Shown here: positions 1 through 8,851 of the stretch, piece after piece
How the letters are laid out: every line of letters starts with the position of its first letter
Numbering within the stretch: position 1 is the first letter of the stretch
Origin: an uncultured Propionivibrio sp.
Lineage (GTDB): Bacteria; Pseudomonadota; Gammaproteobacteria; Burkholderiales; Rhodocyclaceae
Direction of reading: 5' to 3'
Length of the DNA stretch: 64,000 nt
NCBI RefSeq assembly: GCF_963666255.1
Contig: NZ_OY762656.1
Location: forward strand, 806,001-870,000
Notes under the pieces: generated by a model
The model's input: only the letters and a program-made list of their open reading frames with translations
The model's database searches: none
What the model was told of the DNA's origin: nothing
Translations under genes and position numbers: made by a program

Positions 1-1106
1 GCAGCTATTGCTATCTGCCGCGTTCGCAACGACGCGATGGCCAGCGCATGACGACCGACCGGTTGCTCGGCGCGCTCGAACGCCTGCGCGACTACTTCCG
101 CACGGTGATGCCGTCGGGCCGCCTGCCGCGAGCGATTTTCCATGGCGCCGAGCCGCTGATGAACCGCGACGCCGTCTTCGCCGCGATCGACGCCTTCGGC
201 GCCGACTTCGACTTCGGCGTGCAGACCAACGCCACCCTGCTCGATGACAGTGCCATCGAATTCCTGACGGCGCGCAACGTCAGCATCGGCCTCTCGCTCG
301 ACGGGCCGCTCGCCGGCATCACCGACGCCACGCGCAAAACCTGGGCAGGCAAAAGCGTTCATGACAAAGTGCTGGATGCGATGGCACGCCTGCGCGGCTA
401 CGGTTCTTGGAGCGTGATCGCCACCTGCACGACGGAAAACCTGCCGCATCTCAACGCGCTCGTCGATCTTTTCTACGCCGCCGAAGTGCCGACTTGCATG
501 CTCAATGCATTGCGCTGCACGCTGCCCGACGCCCGCACGGTGAAGCCCGATGATACGACGATGGCGAGCGCCTTCATCGCCGCGCTCGAGCATTCGCACG
601 CGCTGTTCCGCGAGACCGGCCGCAAGCTCGTCGTCGCCAACTTCGCCAACATCCTGATCGGCATCCTCGCGCCGACGGCGCGACGGCTGATGTGCGACCT
701 CTCGCCCTGCGGCGGCGGCCGCGCCTTCTTCGCGCTCGCCGCCGACGGCAGCCTCTATCCGTGCAGCGAATTCATCGGCCTGCCGCGCTTCAACGGCGGC
801 AACCTGTTCGATGACCGTGGCATCGAGACGGCACTCGCTTCCGAAGCGTTCCGCAGCGTCACCGCGCGCAACGTCGATACCTTCGCGCCGTGCAACGACT
901 GTCCGATCCGGCACTTCTGCGGCTCGCCCTGCCCGGCCGAAGCGCACGAAATGAACGGCGGCATGGACCGCACCGGCGCCTTCTGCGGCTTCTACAAGGC
1001 GCAGGTCCGTTACGCGCTGCGCCTGATCGCCGACGGCAGGGCCGACGATTTTCTCTGGGACGGCTGGGACGACGCCACGGAAACCGTCTTCAGCCATTTC
1101 GGATAA
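1..1106 (+). CDS. Radical SAM/SPASM peptide-modifying enzyme (CbpB-like), 5' end outside window
   Basis: The frame is open from the window edge, so the N terminus is missing; the first visible residues, SYCYLP, are the tail of a radical SAM CxxxCxxC cluster site. The C-terminal third carries the cysteine pattern of a SPASM domain (CDLSPCGGG, a later PCSEF, then [14 protein letters not shown] and AFCGF), which binds auxiliary Fe-S clusters in enzymes that modify short ribosomal peptides. Proteins of this type next to cobalamin genes are known as CbpB, whose precursor peptide CbpA is encoded just upstream. Here cobT follows 26 bp downstream in the same direction. The precursor would lie before position 1 and cannot be seen. 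The radical SAM/SPASM call is firm; the CbpB assignment rests on context and remembered family resemblance. Confidence 0.8.
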   Translation, partial: SYCYLPRSQRRDGQRMTTDRLLGALERLRDYFRTVMPSGRLPRAIFHGAEPLMNRDAVFAAIDAFGADFDFGVQTNATLLDDSAIEFLTARNVSIGLSLDGPLAGITDATRKTWAGKSVHDKVLDAMARLRGYGSWSVIATCTTENLPHLNALVDLFYAAEVPTCMLNALRCTLPDARTVKPDDTTMASAFIAALEHSHALFRETGRKLVVANFANILIGILAPTARRLMCDLSPCGGGRAFFALAADGSLYPCSEFIGLPRFNGGNLFDDRGIETALASEAFRSVTARNVDTFAPCNDCPIRHFCGSPCPAEAHEMNGGMDRTGAFCGFYKAQVRYALRLIADGRADDFLWDGWDDATETVFSHFG

Positions 1107-1132
1107 CCCGCATTCCTCAGGATTCCATCATC

Positions 1133-2176
1133 ATGACTTCCCCCTTATTCTCGCTCGCCGCCCCCGATCGCGCCCTCGGCGCCGCGCTGCAGCACAAAAT
1201 CGACCGCAAGACCAAGCCGCTCGGCGCGCTCGGACAACTCGAAACGATGGCGCGGCAGATCGGCCTGATCCAGCAAACCGCGACGCCCCGCCTCACGCAT
1301 CCGCAGATCCTGGTCTTCGCCGGTGACCACGGCGCCGCCAAGGCCGGTGTCTCCGCCTATCCGCAGGAAGTGACCTGGCAGATGGTCGAGAATTTCCTCG
1401 CCGGCGGCGCCGGCATCAACGTCTTCGCCCGCCAGAACGGCATCGGCCTGACCGTCGTCGATGCCGGCGTCGCCCACGATTTCGGCGTCCGTGACGGCCT
1501 CGTCGACGCCAAGATCGCCCCGGGAACACGCAACTACATCGAGGAACCGGCGATGACCGACGCCGAGTGCGACGCGGCGCTGGAACGCGGCGCCGCGCTC
1601 GTCCGCGCGCTCGCCGCCGAGGGCTGCAACGTCATCGGCTTCGGCGAGATGGGCATCGGCAACACCGCCTCGGCCTCACTCATTACCCACTGTCTGACCG
1701 GCGTGCCGTTGGCCGAATGCATCGGTCGCGGCACCGGCCTCGACGACGCCGGGCTGCAACGCAAGCGCGCGCTGCTCGACCAGGCGCTCGCCCGCACCGG
1801 CCGCATCACCGATCCGCTCGCCGCGCTGACCGAGTTCGGCGGCTACGAGATCGCCATGATGGCCGGCGCCATGCTGGCTGCCGCGCAGGCCGGCATGGTC
1901 CTGCTGATCGACGGCTTCATCGTCAGTTCGGCCGCGCTCGTCGCCGCCAAGCTGGCGCCCCATTTCACCGAGTACTGCATTTTCTGCCACCACTCGGCCG
2001 AACCCGGTCATCGCGCCCAGCTCGCGGCGATGCAGGTGGCGCCGCTGATTAACCTGGGCCTGCGTCTCGGTGAAGGCACCGGCGCCGCCCTGGCGTATCC
2101 GCTGGTGCTGGCGGCGGTCAATTTCCTCAACGAAATGGCCAGTTTCGAGTCGGCCGGCGTCTCCGACAAGGGCTAA
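1133..2176 (+). CDS. cobT: Nicotinate-nucleotide--dimethylbenzimidazole phosphoribosyltransferase
   Basis: CobT transfers phosphoribose from nicotinate mononucleotide to 5,6-dimethylbenzimidazole, giving alpha-ribazole phosphate, the activated lower ligand of cobalamin. The 347-residue product has the usual length. It shows [16 protein letters not shown] near residue 62, [10 protein letters not shown] near residue 170 and a C-terminal [12 protein letters not shown] whose glutamate (about residue 314) matches the catalytic base of the family. The ATG at 1133 is chosen because the family N terminus begins there; the frame stays open further upstream but that part overlaps the preceding gene. 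CAGGA lies about 10 nt upstream. It works with BluB, encoded at 15118, which makes the base. Confidence 0.96.
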   Translation: MTSPLFSLAAPDRALGAALQHKIDRKTKPLGALGQLETMARQIGLIQQTATPRLTHPQILVFAGDHGAAKAGVSAYPQEVTWQMVENFLAGGAGINVFARQNGIGLTVVDAGVAHDFGVRDGLVDAKIAPGTRNYIEEPAMTDAECDAALERGAALVRALAAEGCNVIGFGEMGIGNTASASLITHCLTGVPLAECIGRGTGLDDAGLQRKRALLDQALARTGRITDPLAALTEFGGYEIAMMAGAMLAAAQAGMVLLIDGFIVSSAALVAAKLAPHFTEYCIFCHHSAEPGHRAQLAAMQVAPLINLGLRLGEGTGAALAYPLVLAAVNFLNEMASFESAGVSDKG

Positions 2177-2295
2177 GCGCCCCGCGACCAACGCGGTTTC
2201 TGCAGCCGAGTCCTGAACAAAAACAAGGTCTTGGCTTGTGGAAATCCGCAGTTTTCATTCCCCGCCGCCTTGGCGTAAAATGGGCGCGAATTTCA

Positions 2296-2480
2296 GGTTC
2301 CTTGTTCCCCATGGGGAACGGGTGAAACGGGAAGTCGGTGACTCCGCCGTGCGCGGTAATTCCGACGCAGCCCCCCGCTGCTGTAGGCCTGACGAATCCG
2401 GCACGATGCCACTGTGCGACACAATCGCATGGGAAGGCGCCGGAGGAGGAAGACGGCAAGCCAGAAGACCGGCCTGGAAT
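2296..2480 (+). promoter_or_regulatory. Cobalamin (B12) riboswitch
   Basis: The leader between cobT and cbiM contains the ordered landmarks of a B12 riboswitch: an opening GGTTCC, GGGAAGTCGGTGA around 2330, a GCAGCCCCCCGCTGCTGTAGG segment resembling the conserved B12-box core (about 2366-2387), GCCACTGTGCGA (2408-2419), GGGAAGGCGCCGG (2431-2443) and the closing AGACGGCAAGCCAGAAGACC (2451-2470). About 170 nt separate the aptamer from cbiM. By family precedent, adenosylcobalamin binding lowers expression of the genes downstream, here cobalt uptake and ring synthesis. I could not pick out a clear terminator or sequestered ribosome site in the expression platform. Confidence 0.92.
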
Positions 2481-2648
2481 GAATGTGGTGCCAATCCTCG
2501 GGGTGAGGGGTGAGGTTCTGACGATTCGTTGCCGCGCTTCAATGGTCCTCCGTCTACCGCGGACCGGCAGCCCATCCTCTGATCGACTCCCCTTTTTCCG
2601 AGACCGTTGTCATGGTTGTCGTGTCGTTTTCGGAATCAGAGGTGAATC

Positions 2649-3329
2649 ATGCATATCATGGAAGGCTATCTCCCCGTCGAGCATGCCCTCGGCTGGACCG
2701 CCGCCTCGGCACCTTTCGTCGCCTACGGAATCCATGCCGTGCGCAAACGCTTCCGTGACAATCCCGAACAGCGCATGCTGCTCGGCGTCGCCGCCGCCTT
2801 CACCTTCATCCTCTCGGCCCTGAAGCTGCCTTCGGTCACCGGCAGCTGCTCGCACCCCACCGGCACCGGCCTCGGCGCATTGCTCTTCGGTCCCGCCGTG
2901 ATGGCGCCGATCGGCCTCGTCGTGCTGCTCTTTCAGGCGCTGCTGCTCGCCCACGGCGGCCTGACGACGCTTGGCGCCAATGTCTTCTCGATGGCGATCG
3001 TCGGCCCCTTCGTCGCCGCCGGCATCTTCCGCGTCGCCCGCGGCCTGCGCCTGTCACTGGCGCTCAGCGTCTTCCTCGCGGCCTGCCTGTCTGACCTCGC
3101 CACCTACGTCACGACCTCGGTCCAGCTCGCCTGGGCCTTCCCCGACGCAACCGGCGGTTTCGCTGTCTCGCTCGCCAAGTTTGCCGGCATCTTCGCCATC
3201 ACGCAGATCCCGCTGGCGATCAGCGAAGGACTGCTGACCGTCCTCGTCTTCAACGCGCTGGCCCGCTTCAACGCCCAGGAGTTGCGCAGCCTCAAGCTGT
3301 CGACCGACCTGGAAGTCCGCGCGCAATGA
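2649..3329 (+). CDS. cbiM: Cobalt ECF transporter, substrate-binding membrane component
   Basis: CbiM is the substrate-capture (S) subunit of the group I cobalt energy-coupling-factor transporter in the inner membrane. The protein begins MHIMEGYLP, the family N terminus in which the amino group, His2 and a nearby histidine coordinate Co2+; this fixes the start. AGAGGTGA lies just upstream as ribosome site. The 226 residues are mostly hydrophobic with the conserved [13 protein letters not shown] segment at about 60-72. It is the first gene after the B12 riboswitch, and its stop overlaps the start of cbiN (ATGA). Confidence 0.96.
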   Translation: MHIMEGYLPVEHALGWTAASAPFVAYGIHAVRKRFRDNPEQRMLLGVAAAFTFILSALKLPSVTGSCSHPTGTGLGALLFGPAVMAPIGLVVLLFQALLLAHGGLTTLGANVFSMAIVGPFVAAGIFRVARGLRLSLALSVFLAACLSDLATYVTTSVQLAWAFPDATGGFAVSLAKFAGIFAITQIPLAISEGLLTVLVFNALARFNAQELRSLKLSTDLEVRAQ

Positions 3330-3697
3330 AGAAACGCCCGGTCAACCTGCTGTTGATCCTCGGCGTCGTGCTGCTCTCGGCGCTGCCGCTGTGGCTCGTG
3401 CAGAAACCCGAGACGACACCGGACGGCCAGACGGCGGAGATCTTCACCGGTGCCGACGACAAGGCCAAGAACATGATCGGCGACATCAACCCCGACTACA
3501 AGCCGTGGTTCTCGCCGATCCTCGAACCTGCCAGCAACGAGATCGCCTCGCTGCTTTTCGCGCTGCAGGCGGCGATCGGCGCCGGCGTCATCGGTTATTA
3601 CCTCGGCGTCTCGGTGACGCGCGAAAAATTCCGGCGCGAGGCCGAGAAGAAAGCCGCCGCGCCGACCGCTCCGGAGAACGAACGCAGTGCTGATTGA
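3326..3697 (+). CDS. cbiN: Cobalt ECF transporter accessory subunit CbiN
   Basis: CbiN is a small two-helix membrane protein that CbiM needs to load cobalt. The 123-residue product has an N-terminal transmembrane segment, a periplasmic stretch with [11 protein letters not shown] and [14 protein letters not shown] (the last is typical of the family), and a second transmembrane helix near residues 75-95. A charged, alanine-rich tail makes it slightly longer than common CbiN. It overlaps cbiM by 4 nt and cbiQ by 11 nt, so translation is probably coupled. Confidence 0.92.
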   Translation: MKKRPVNLLLILGVVLLSALPLWLVQKPETTPDGQTAEIFTGADDKAKNMIGDINPDYKPWFSPILEPASNEIASLLFALQAAIGAGVIGYYLGVSVTREKFRREAEKKAAAPTAPENERSAD

Positions 3698-4427
3698 GCA
3701 GTCGGCCTACACCAATCGCTGGCGCAGCATCTCCCCGGCCGCCAAAGGTCTGTTCGCGCTCAGCGGCCTCATCGCTTCGTTCGCTGCGGCAACGCCGGCG
3801 ACGGCCGGCATCGTCGCGCTCGCACTGGTCGCCGTGACGCTGTTCGGCGCCGGTATCGGCGGTATGCGACTCGCACGCGTCGCCGCCCCTGCGCTCGGAT
3901 TTCTGCTCATCGGCAGCCTGAGTCTGCTGGTCTCACCGGTACTCGACGCCGGCGGCAGCCTGACGCTGCAATGGCTGCCCGAAGGCAGCGCGCCGTTTTT
4001 CCGTCTCGTCGCGCGTTCGGGTGCGGCGTTGGCGGCGCTCCTCTTTCTGGTACTGACGACACCGCTGATCGACTTGATCGCGCTGATGCGGCGCCTGCGC
4101 TTTCCCGACGTCCTGCTTGAACTGATGGTCGTCTGCTATCGCATGCTCTTCGTTTTCTCCGAAGCGCTGCACGACACGCTGACCGCGCAGGCCGCCCGCC
4201 TCGGCTATGCCACCCCGCGGCTGGCGCTGCGTTCGCTCGGCCAGTTGACCGCCAACCTGGCGGTGCAGGTCTGGTCGCGCGCGCACGACCTGCACATCGC
4301 CGCGCTCGCCCGCAACAACGACGGGCCGCTGCGCTTCATCGAACCGACCTTCGCCGATGCCCGCCGCGATCTCTCGATCGCCGCGCTGGCCGGCAGCATC
4401 CTGATTCTCGGAGCCACTCTCCTATGA
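3687..4427 (+). CDS. cbiQ: Cobalt ECF transporter transmembrane (T) component
   Basis: CbiQ is the T component that couples the ATPase to CbiM. The 246 residues form several hydrophobic helices. The cytoplasmic AARLGYATPRLALRSLG region and a later VQVWSRAHDLHIAALAR correspond to the coupling helices with the A-R-G type motifs that dock on the ATPase. It starts with GTG at 3687, inside the end of cbiN, and its stop overlaps the cbiO start as ATGA. Confidence 0.92.
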   Translation: MLIEQSAYTNRWRSISPAAKGLFALSGLIASFAAATPATAGIVALALVAVTLFGAGIGGMRLARVAAPALGFLLIGSLSLLVSPVLDAGGSLTLQWLPEGSAPFFRLVARSGAALAALLFLVLTTPLIDLIALMRRLRFPDVLLELMVVCYRMLFVFSEALHDTLTAQAARLGYATPRLALRSLGQLTANLAVQVWSRAHDLHIAALARNNDGPLRFIEPTFADARRDLSIAALAGSILILGATLL

Positions 4428-5272
4428 GCCACCACGACGTCCTGCTGCAGTTCGAGCAGGTGGCCTATCGTTATCCGGACGGCAGTATCGGCCTCGACGG
4501 CTGTTCGCTCGGCATCCGCGCCGGCAGCCGCAACGCGCTGCTCGGTGCCAACGGCGCCGGCAAGACGACGCTCTTCCAGCATGCCAACGGCCTGCTCCAG
4601 CCGCAGGGCGGCATCGTGCGCTACGCCGGCACGCCCGTCGACTACAGCCGCGCCGGCCTGCGCCGCCTGCGCACCGACATCGGCCTCGTCTTCCAGAACC
4701 CCGACCGGCAACTGTTCTCGGCCAGCGTGCGCGAAGACGTCTCCTTCGGCCCGCTCAACCTCGGCCTCGATATCGACACCGTGCGCCAGCGCGTCGATGC
4801 GGCGCTCGACGCCGTTGGCCTCGGCCATGCCGCCGACAAGGCCGTGCACAACCTTTCCTTCGGACAGAAAAAGCGCGTCTGCATCGCCGGCGTGCTAGCC
4901 ATGGAACCCAAGCTGCTGATCCTCGACGAGCCGATGGCCGGACTCGACAATGCCATGCGCGAGGAACTCCTCTCGGTGCTCAACGGGCTTCATGCCAAAG
5001 GAATCACGCTGCTGCTCGCCACGCACGACATCGATTTCGCCTACCGCTGGGCCGACGACATCCATCTGATGGCACGCGGCCACTGCACCGCCTCCTTCGC
5101 CAGTACGGCGCTGCCGGCGCGCGAGGACGATCTCACGGCCGCCGGACTGCCTTCGCCGCAAGTCATCGCCCTGCACCGGGCGCTGGTCGCGCGCGGCCTG
5201 CTGGCGGCAACGCCGCTGCCGCGCTCGCAACGCGAACTCGTCGCGCTTCTCGAAACGGGAGCGCTTTCATGA
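4424..5272 (+). CDS. cbiO: Cobalt ECF transporter ATPase
   Basis: CbiO is the ABC ATPase that drives cobalt import. The 282-residue product has Walker A GANGAGKTT at residues 41-49, a Q-loop in VFQNPDRQLFS, the signature LSFGQKKR near 144, Walker B LLILDEPMAGLD near 163 and a switch histidine in LATHDIDF. The VFQNPD form of the Q-loop is typical of ECF ATPases. About 35 nt separate it from the next ring-synthesis gene. Confidence 0.96.
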   Translation: MSHHDVLLQFEQVAYRYPDGSIGLDGCSLGIRAGSRNALLGANGAGKTTLFQHANGLLQPQGGIVRYAGTPVDYSRAGLRRLRTDIGLVFQNPDRQLFSASVREDVSFGPLNLGLDIDTVRQRVDAALDAVGLGHAADKAVHNLSFGQKKRVCIAGVLAMEPKLLILDEPMAGLDNAMREELLSVLNGLHAKGITLLLATHDIDFAYRWADDIHLMARGHCTASFASTALPAREDDLTAAGLPSPQVIALHRALVARGLLAATPLPRSQRELVALLETGALS

Positions 5273-5308
5273 ATGCTGATTTGATTTTCTTTTTTGCGAG
5301 GTACTGCC

Positions 5309-6103
5309 ATGGCCGGTAAGGTCTGGTTCATCGGCGCCGGTCCCGGCGATCCCGATCTCATCACCGTCAAGGGCCGCAAACTGCTCGAACAGGCCGGCGC
5401 GATCCTCTACGCGGGTTCGCTCGTCGACCAGGCCGCAACGATGTACGCGCCCGAGGGCTGCGTCATCCGCGACTCGAAGGACATGACGCTCGAGGAAATG
5501 GTCGCCTGGGTCATCGACCAGACCAGCCGCAATGCCATCGTCGTGCGCCTGCAGACTGGCGACCCTGGCCTCTACGGCGCGCTGATCGAAATGACCCGTC
5601 CGCTCACCGCCGCCGGCATCGAGTGGGCCGTAGTTCCGGGCGTCTCGTCGGCGATGGCGTCGATGGCCGCCGCCGGCGAATCGCTGACGCTGCCCGAAGT
5701 CACGCAGACCGTCATCCTAACGCGCACGGCCGGCCGCACGCCGATGCCCGAAGGCGAAGACCTCGTCTCGCTGGCGCGCCACCACTGCACGCTGTGCATC
5801 TATCTCTCGATCACGCTGCTGCACGAAGTCCAGGCGGCGTTGCGCGAGGCCGGCTGGCGCGAGGACGCGCCGATCCTCGTCGTGCAGAAGGCCAGCTGGC
5901 CGGGGCTCGAAAAGATCGTGCGCGGCACGCTCGCCGACATCAAGCGCAAGTGCCAGGACGAAAAGATCGGCAGCCAGGCGATGATCGTCGCCAGCCCGAC
6001 ACTCGGCTCCGCCGACTGGGAAAGTCTGGTGCGCTCCAAGCTCTACGACCCGACCTTCACGCATCGTTTCCGCAAGGCCAGCGAGGACAATGGCAATGAC
6101 TAA
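5309..6103 (+). CDS. cbiF: Cobalt-precorrin-4 / precorrin-4 C11-methyltransferase
   Basis: This SAM-dependent methyltransferase adds the C11 methyl group to the contracted (cobalt-)precorrin-4. The 264-residue protein opens with VWFIGAGPGDPDLITVKG, the glycine-rich SAM site of tetrapyrrole methylases, followed by the YAGSLVD and RLQTGDPGLYG motifs and VPGVSSAMASMAAAG that identify CbiF/CobM. I choose ATG 5309 because GAGG lies 7 nt ahead; an upstream TTG in frame has no such site. The end overlaps cbiX by 14 nt. Confidence 0.94.
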   Translation: MAGKVWFIGAGPGDPDLITVKGRKLLEQAGAILYAGSLVDQAATMYAPEGCVIRDSKDMTLEEMVAWVIDQTSRNAIVVRLQTGDPGLYGALIEMTRPLTAAGIEWAVVPGVSSAMASMAAAGESLTLPEVTQTVILTRTAGRTPMPEGEDLVSLARHHCTLCIYLSITLLHEVQAALREAGWREDAPILVVQKASWPGLEKIVRGTLADIKRKCQDEKIGSQAMIVASPTLGSADWESLVRSKLYDPTFTHRFRKASEDNGND

Positions 6104-7016
6104 GATGCTCCGCACGACGATCCTGCTGGCCGGACACGGTTCGCGCAACCGCGACGGCAACGATGAGATCGAACGTTTCGCCGCCGCCTGGCGCGAACGC
6201 CATCCCGAACTGCGTATCGACGTGTGCTTCATCGAACATGCCGATGTACTACTCGAAGAAGGCCTCGACCGCGCCGCGCGCGATGCCGATGGCGTCATCC
6301 TCGTGCCGCTGATTCTCAACGCGGCCGGACACGTCAAGATTGAAATGCCTGCGGCGGTCGCGGCTGCACGCGAACGTCATCCGAAGGTGCGTTTCGTCGT
6401 CGCCCGCCACCTCGGCATGGGCCGCGACATCCTCGATGTGCTGCAACGGCAACTCAATCGCCAGATGCGCGCACTGAACGTGCCCGACCCGCAGACGACC
6501 GGTGTCATCCTGCTCGGCCGCGGTTCCTCGGACGCCAGCGCCAACGGCGAACTGGCGCGCATGGCACGCTGGATATTCGAGGAAAACGACCACGAACTCG
6601 TCGATCTCGCCTTCACCGGCGTCACCTGGCCGCGCCTCGAAACCGTCGTGCAACGCCAGATCAAACTCGGCATGACGCAGATCTGCATCCTGCCGGTCTA
6701 TCTCTTCACCGGCGTGCTGATCGAGCGCATCGCCGCGCAGGTCGAGCGCCTCAAGCAGCAATACCCGCAGGTCGCCTTCGCGGTCGGCAACTACTTCGGT
6801 TTCGAGCCGGAAATTTTCGCGATTCTCGACCGCCGCATCGGCGACGACGAACTTTCCGGCGGCGGACTGCTCGAATGCGACGGCTGCAAGTATCGCGAAG
6901 CCGCTGAAGGCGAGCATCTGCACGATCACAGCCACACCGGGACCGGCGCCTGCGCCCGCCACGCCGAGCACGCGCATGAACACGCGCACTGCCACCACGC
7001 CCATCCTCACCGCTGA
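6090..7016 (+). CDS. cbiX: Sirohydrochlorin cobaltochelatase, long form with His-rich tail
   Basis: CbiX inserts Co2+ into sirohydrochlorin, the committed step of the early-cobalt route. Two chelatase half-domains are visible: the first begins ILLAGHGSRNRDGNDE (residues about 11-26, with the metal-binding histidine) and the second starts near residue 135 with GVILLGRGSSD. After about residue 260 come LECDGCKY, a CxxC resembling the MxCxxC site of long CbiX proteins, and a tail with 13 histidines in the last 40 residues, probably a metal store or shuttle. Its place after cbiF and before cbiC, with cbiMNQO close by, supports cobalt rather than iron or nickel. Confidence 0.93.
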   Translation: MAMTKMLRTTILLAGHGSRNRDGNDEIERFAAAWRERHPELRIDVCFIEHADVLLEEGLDRAARDADGVILVPLILNAAGHVKIEMPAAVAAARERHPKVRFVVARHLGMGRDILDVLQRQLNRQMRALNVPDPQTTGVILLGRGSSDASANGELARMARWIFEENDHELVDLAFTGVTWPRLETVVQRQIKLGMTQICILPVYLFTGVLIERIAAQVERLKQQYPQVAFAVGNYFGFEPEIFAILDRRIGDDELSGGGLLECDGCKYREAAEGEHLHDHSHTGTGACARHAEHAHEHAHCHHAHPHR

Positions 7017-7022
7017 ACGCTT

Positions 7023-7697
7023 ATGACCACCAACATCGTTACCGAACAACTGACCGCCGCCGGCCGTGCCATCGAGCATGATTCGTTCGCGATCATCGAC
7101 GCCGAAGCCGGCCCGCACGCCTACACCGCCGAACAGTGGCCGCTGGTGCGCCGCATGATCCACGCCAACGCCGACTTCGAATTCAACGGCCTCACGCTGT
7201 TCCACCCGGACGCGATGCGCGCCGGCCTCGCCGCCGTGCTCAAGGGCGGCACGCCCGTCGTCGCCGACACCGAGATGATCTGCGTCGGCCTGTCGAAGCC
7301 ACGCCTCGCGCATTTCGGCATGAGCACGCTGCACACCATCTCCGATCCCGATGTCATCGAGCGCGCCCACGCCGAGGGCACGACCCGCGCCGTGCAGGCC
7401 ATGCGCAAGGCGCATCGTCTCGGCAAGCTCGACGGCGGCATCGTCGCCATCGGCAACGCACCGACCGCGCTGCTCGAAGTCATCCGCCTGATTCGCGAAG
7501 AGGGTGTGCGCCCGGCGCTGATCGTCGGTATGCCGGTGGGATTCGTCTCGGCGGTCGAGTCGAAGGATGAGCTGATGACGCTGAACGAAGTCCCCTGGGT
7601 CGCAATCAAGGGCCGCAAGGGCGGATCGACGCTCGTCGTCGCCGCCGTGCATGCGCTGCTGGGGCTCGCCGAAGCCGAGCAGAAGAAGGTGGCATGA
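7023..7697 (+). CDS. cbiC: Cobalt-precorrin-8 methylmutase
   Basis: CbiC/CobH moves the methyl group from C11 to C12, giving (cobalt-)hydrogenobyrinate. The 224-residue product contains RRMIHANADFEF near residues 43-54, where the histidine is the known catalytic residue of the family, and GNAPTALLEVIRL and VGMPVGFVSAVESK in the second half. The gene starts 6 nt after cbiX and overlaps cbiD by 4 nt. Confidence 0.95.
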   Translation: MTTNIVTEQLTAAGRAIEHDSFAIIDAEAGPHAYTAEQWPLVRRMIHANADFEFNGLTLFHPDAMRAGLAAVLKGGTPVVADTEMICVGLSKPRLAHFGMSTLHTISDPDVIERAHAEGTTRAVQAMRKAHRLGKLDGGIVAIGNAPTALLEVIRLIREEGVRPALIVGMPVGFVSAVESKDELMTLNEVPWVAIKGRKGGSTLVVAAVHALLGLAEAEQKKVA

Positions 7698-8851
7698 GCG
7701 ACACACCCGCCCCCGAGAAAGTCCGCAAGGGCGACGCCAGACGCAAGCGCGGCGGCCGCAGCGGCTTCACGACCGGTGCCTGCGCCGCCGCGGCGGCGCG
7801 TGCGGCGACGCTCGGCCTCGTCAACGGCGAAGTCCCGGATGTCATCGTCTCGCATCTACCCAACGGCCATGACATCAGTTTCCCGGTCACCGATGCGCGT
7901 ATTGCCGACGGCATTGCTCATGCCGTCATCATCAAGGATGCCGGCGACGATCCGGACGCGACGAACGGCGCGCATCTCACTGCCGACGTGCGGCGCCTGC
8001 CCGGCGAAGCCGGCCGCATCGTGCTCAAGGGCGGCATCGGCGTCGGCACCGTCACCAAGGAAGGCCTTGGCCTCGAAGTCGGCGGACCGGCGATCAACCC
8101 GGTGCCGCGCCGCAATATCACCGAGAACGTGCAGGCTGTCGCCGGCACGCTGCTCGACAGCGACGGTCTCGAAGTGACGATCTCGGTGCCGGGCGGCGAC
8201 GAGATGGCAAAGAAAACGCTCAACGCCCGCCTTGGCATTCTCGGCGGCATCTCGATCCTCGGCACCACCGGCATCGTCCGCCCCTACTCGACCGCGGCCT
8301 TCCGCGCCAGCGTCGTGCAGGCGATCGACGTCGCCGCCAACCAGGGCCAGACCGACATCGTTTTCACCACCGGCGGACGCAGCGAAAAATTCGCCATGGG
8401 CCAACTACCGGCGCTCGACGAATCCTGCTTCGTGCAGATGGGCGACTTCGTCAAGGCGGCGTTCCAGGCGGCGATCAAGAACAAGATGGCACGCGTCTAC
8501 ATTGGCGCGATGGCCGGCAAGCTGACCAAGATGGGTCAGGGCCTCGCCGTGACCCACGCATGGAAGGCCGAGATCGATCGCGACCTGCTCGCCGAATGCG
8601 CGCAGGAAGTCGGCGCCGCGCCCGACCTCGTCGCCGAGATCCGTTCGGCCGAGACGGCGCGCTTCGCCGCCGACCGCCTCGTCGCGCTGGGCCTGTCGGT
8701 CGAATTCCACCGCGCACTCGCCAAGCGCGCAATCCGCAGCCTGAAATCCTGTTATCCGGGCAAGTACCACCTCAGCGTGCTGGCCTGCGACTTCGACGGC
8801 AAGTTCATCGTCCGCGTCGACGAAGCCGAAGCACTGGAGCCCACGGCATGA
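7694..8851 (+). CDS. cbiD: Cobalt-precorrin-5B C1-methyltransferase
   Basis: CbiD methylates C1 in the anaerobic (early-cobalt) pathway. The 385-residue protein has the family motif GFTTGACAAAAARAA near residue 24, GGIGVGTVTKEGLGLEVGGPAINPVPR near residues 115-141 and GTTGIVRPYS near 194. A basic N-terminal extension (KVRKGDARRKRGGR) precedes the core. CbiD has no counterpart in the aerobic route, so its presence tells which pathway this organism uses. Confidence 0.95.
   Translation: MSDTPAPEKVRKGDARRKRGGRSGFTTGACAAAAARAATLGLVNGEVPDVIVSHLPNGHDISFPVTDARIADGIAHAVIIKDAGDDPDATNGAHLTADVRRLPGEAGRIVLKGGIGVGTVTKEGLGLEVGGPAINPVPRRNITENVQAVAGTLLDSDGLEVTISVPGGDEMAKKTLNARLGILGGISILGTTGIVRPYSTAAFRASVVQAIDVAANQGQTDIVFTTGGRSEKFAMGQLPALDESCFVQMGDFVKAAFQAAIKNKMARVYIGAMAGKLTKMGQGLAVTHAWKAEIDRDLLAECAQEVGAAPDLVAEIRSAETARFAADRLVALGLSVEFHRALAKRAIRSLKSCYPGKYHLSVLACDFDGKFIVRVDEAEALEPTA

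Noticed and set aside
6249-7706. Long minus-strand open frame (485 codons) across cbiX and cbiC
   Set aside because: It is a shadow of GC-rich coding sequence; composition is unlike a protein and the + strand genes are certain. The same holds for other long antisense frames at 10100-13161 and for the + strand frame at 55859-57004.
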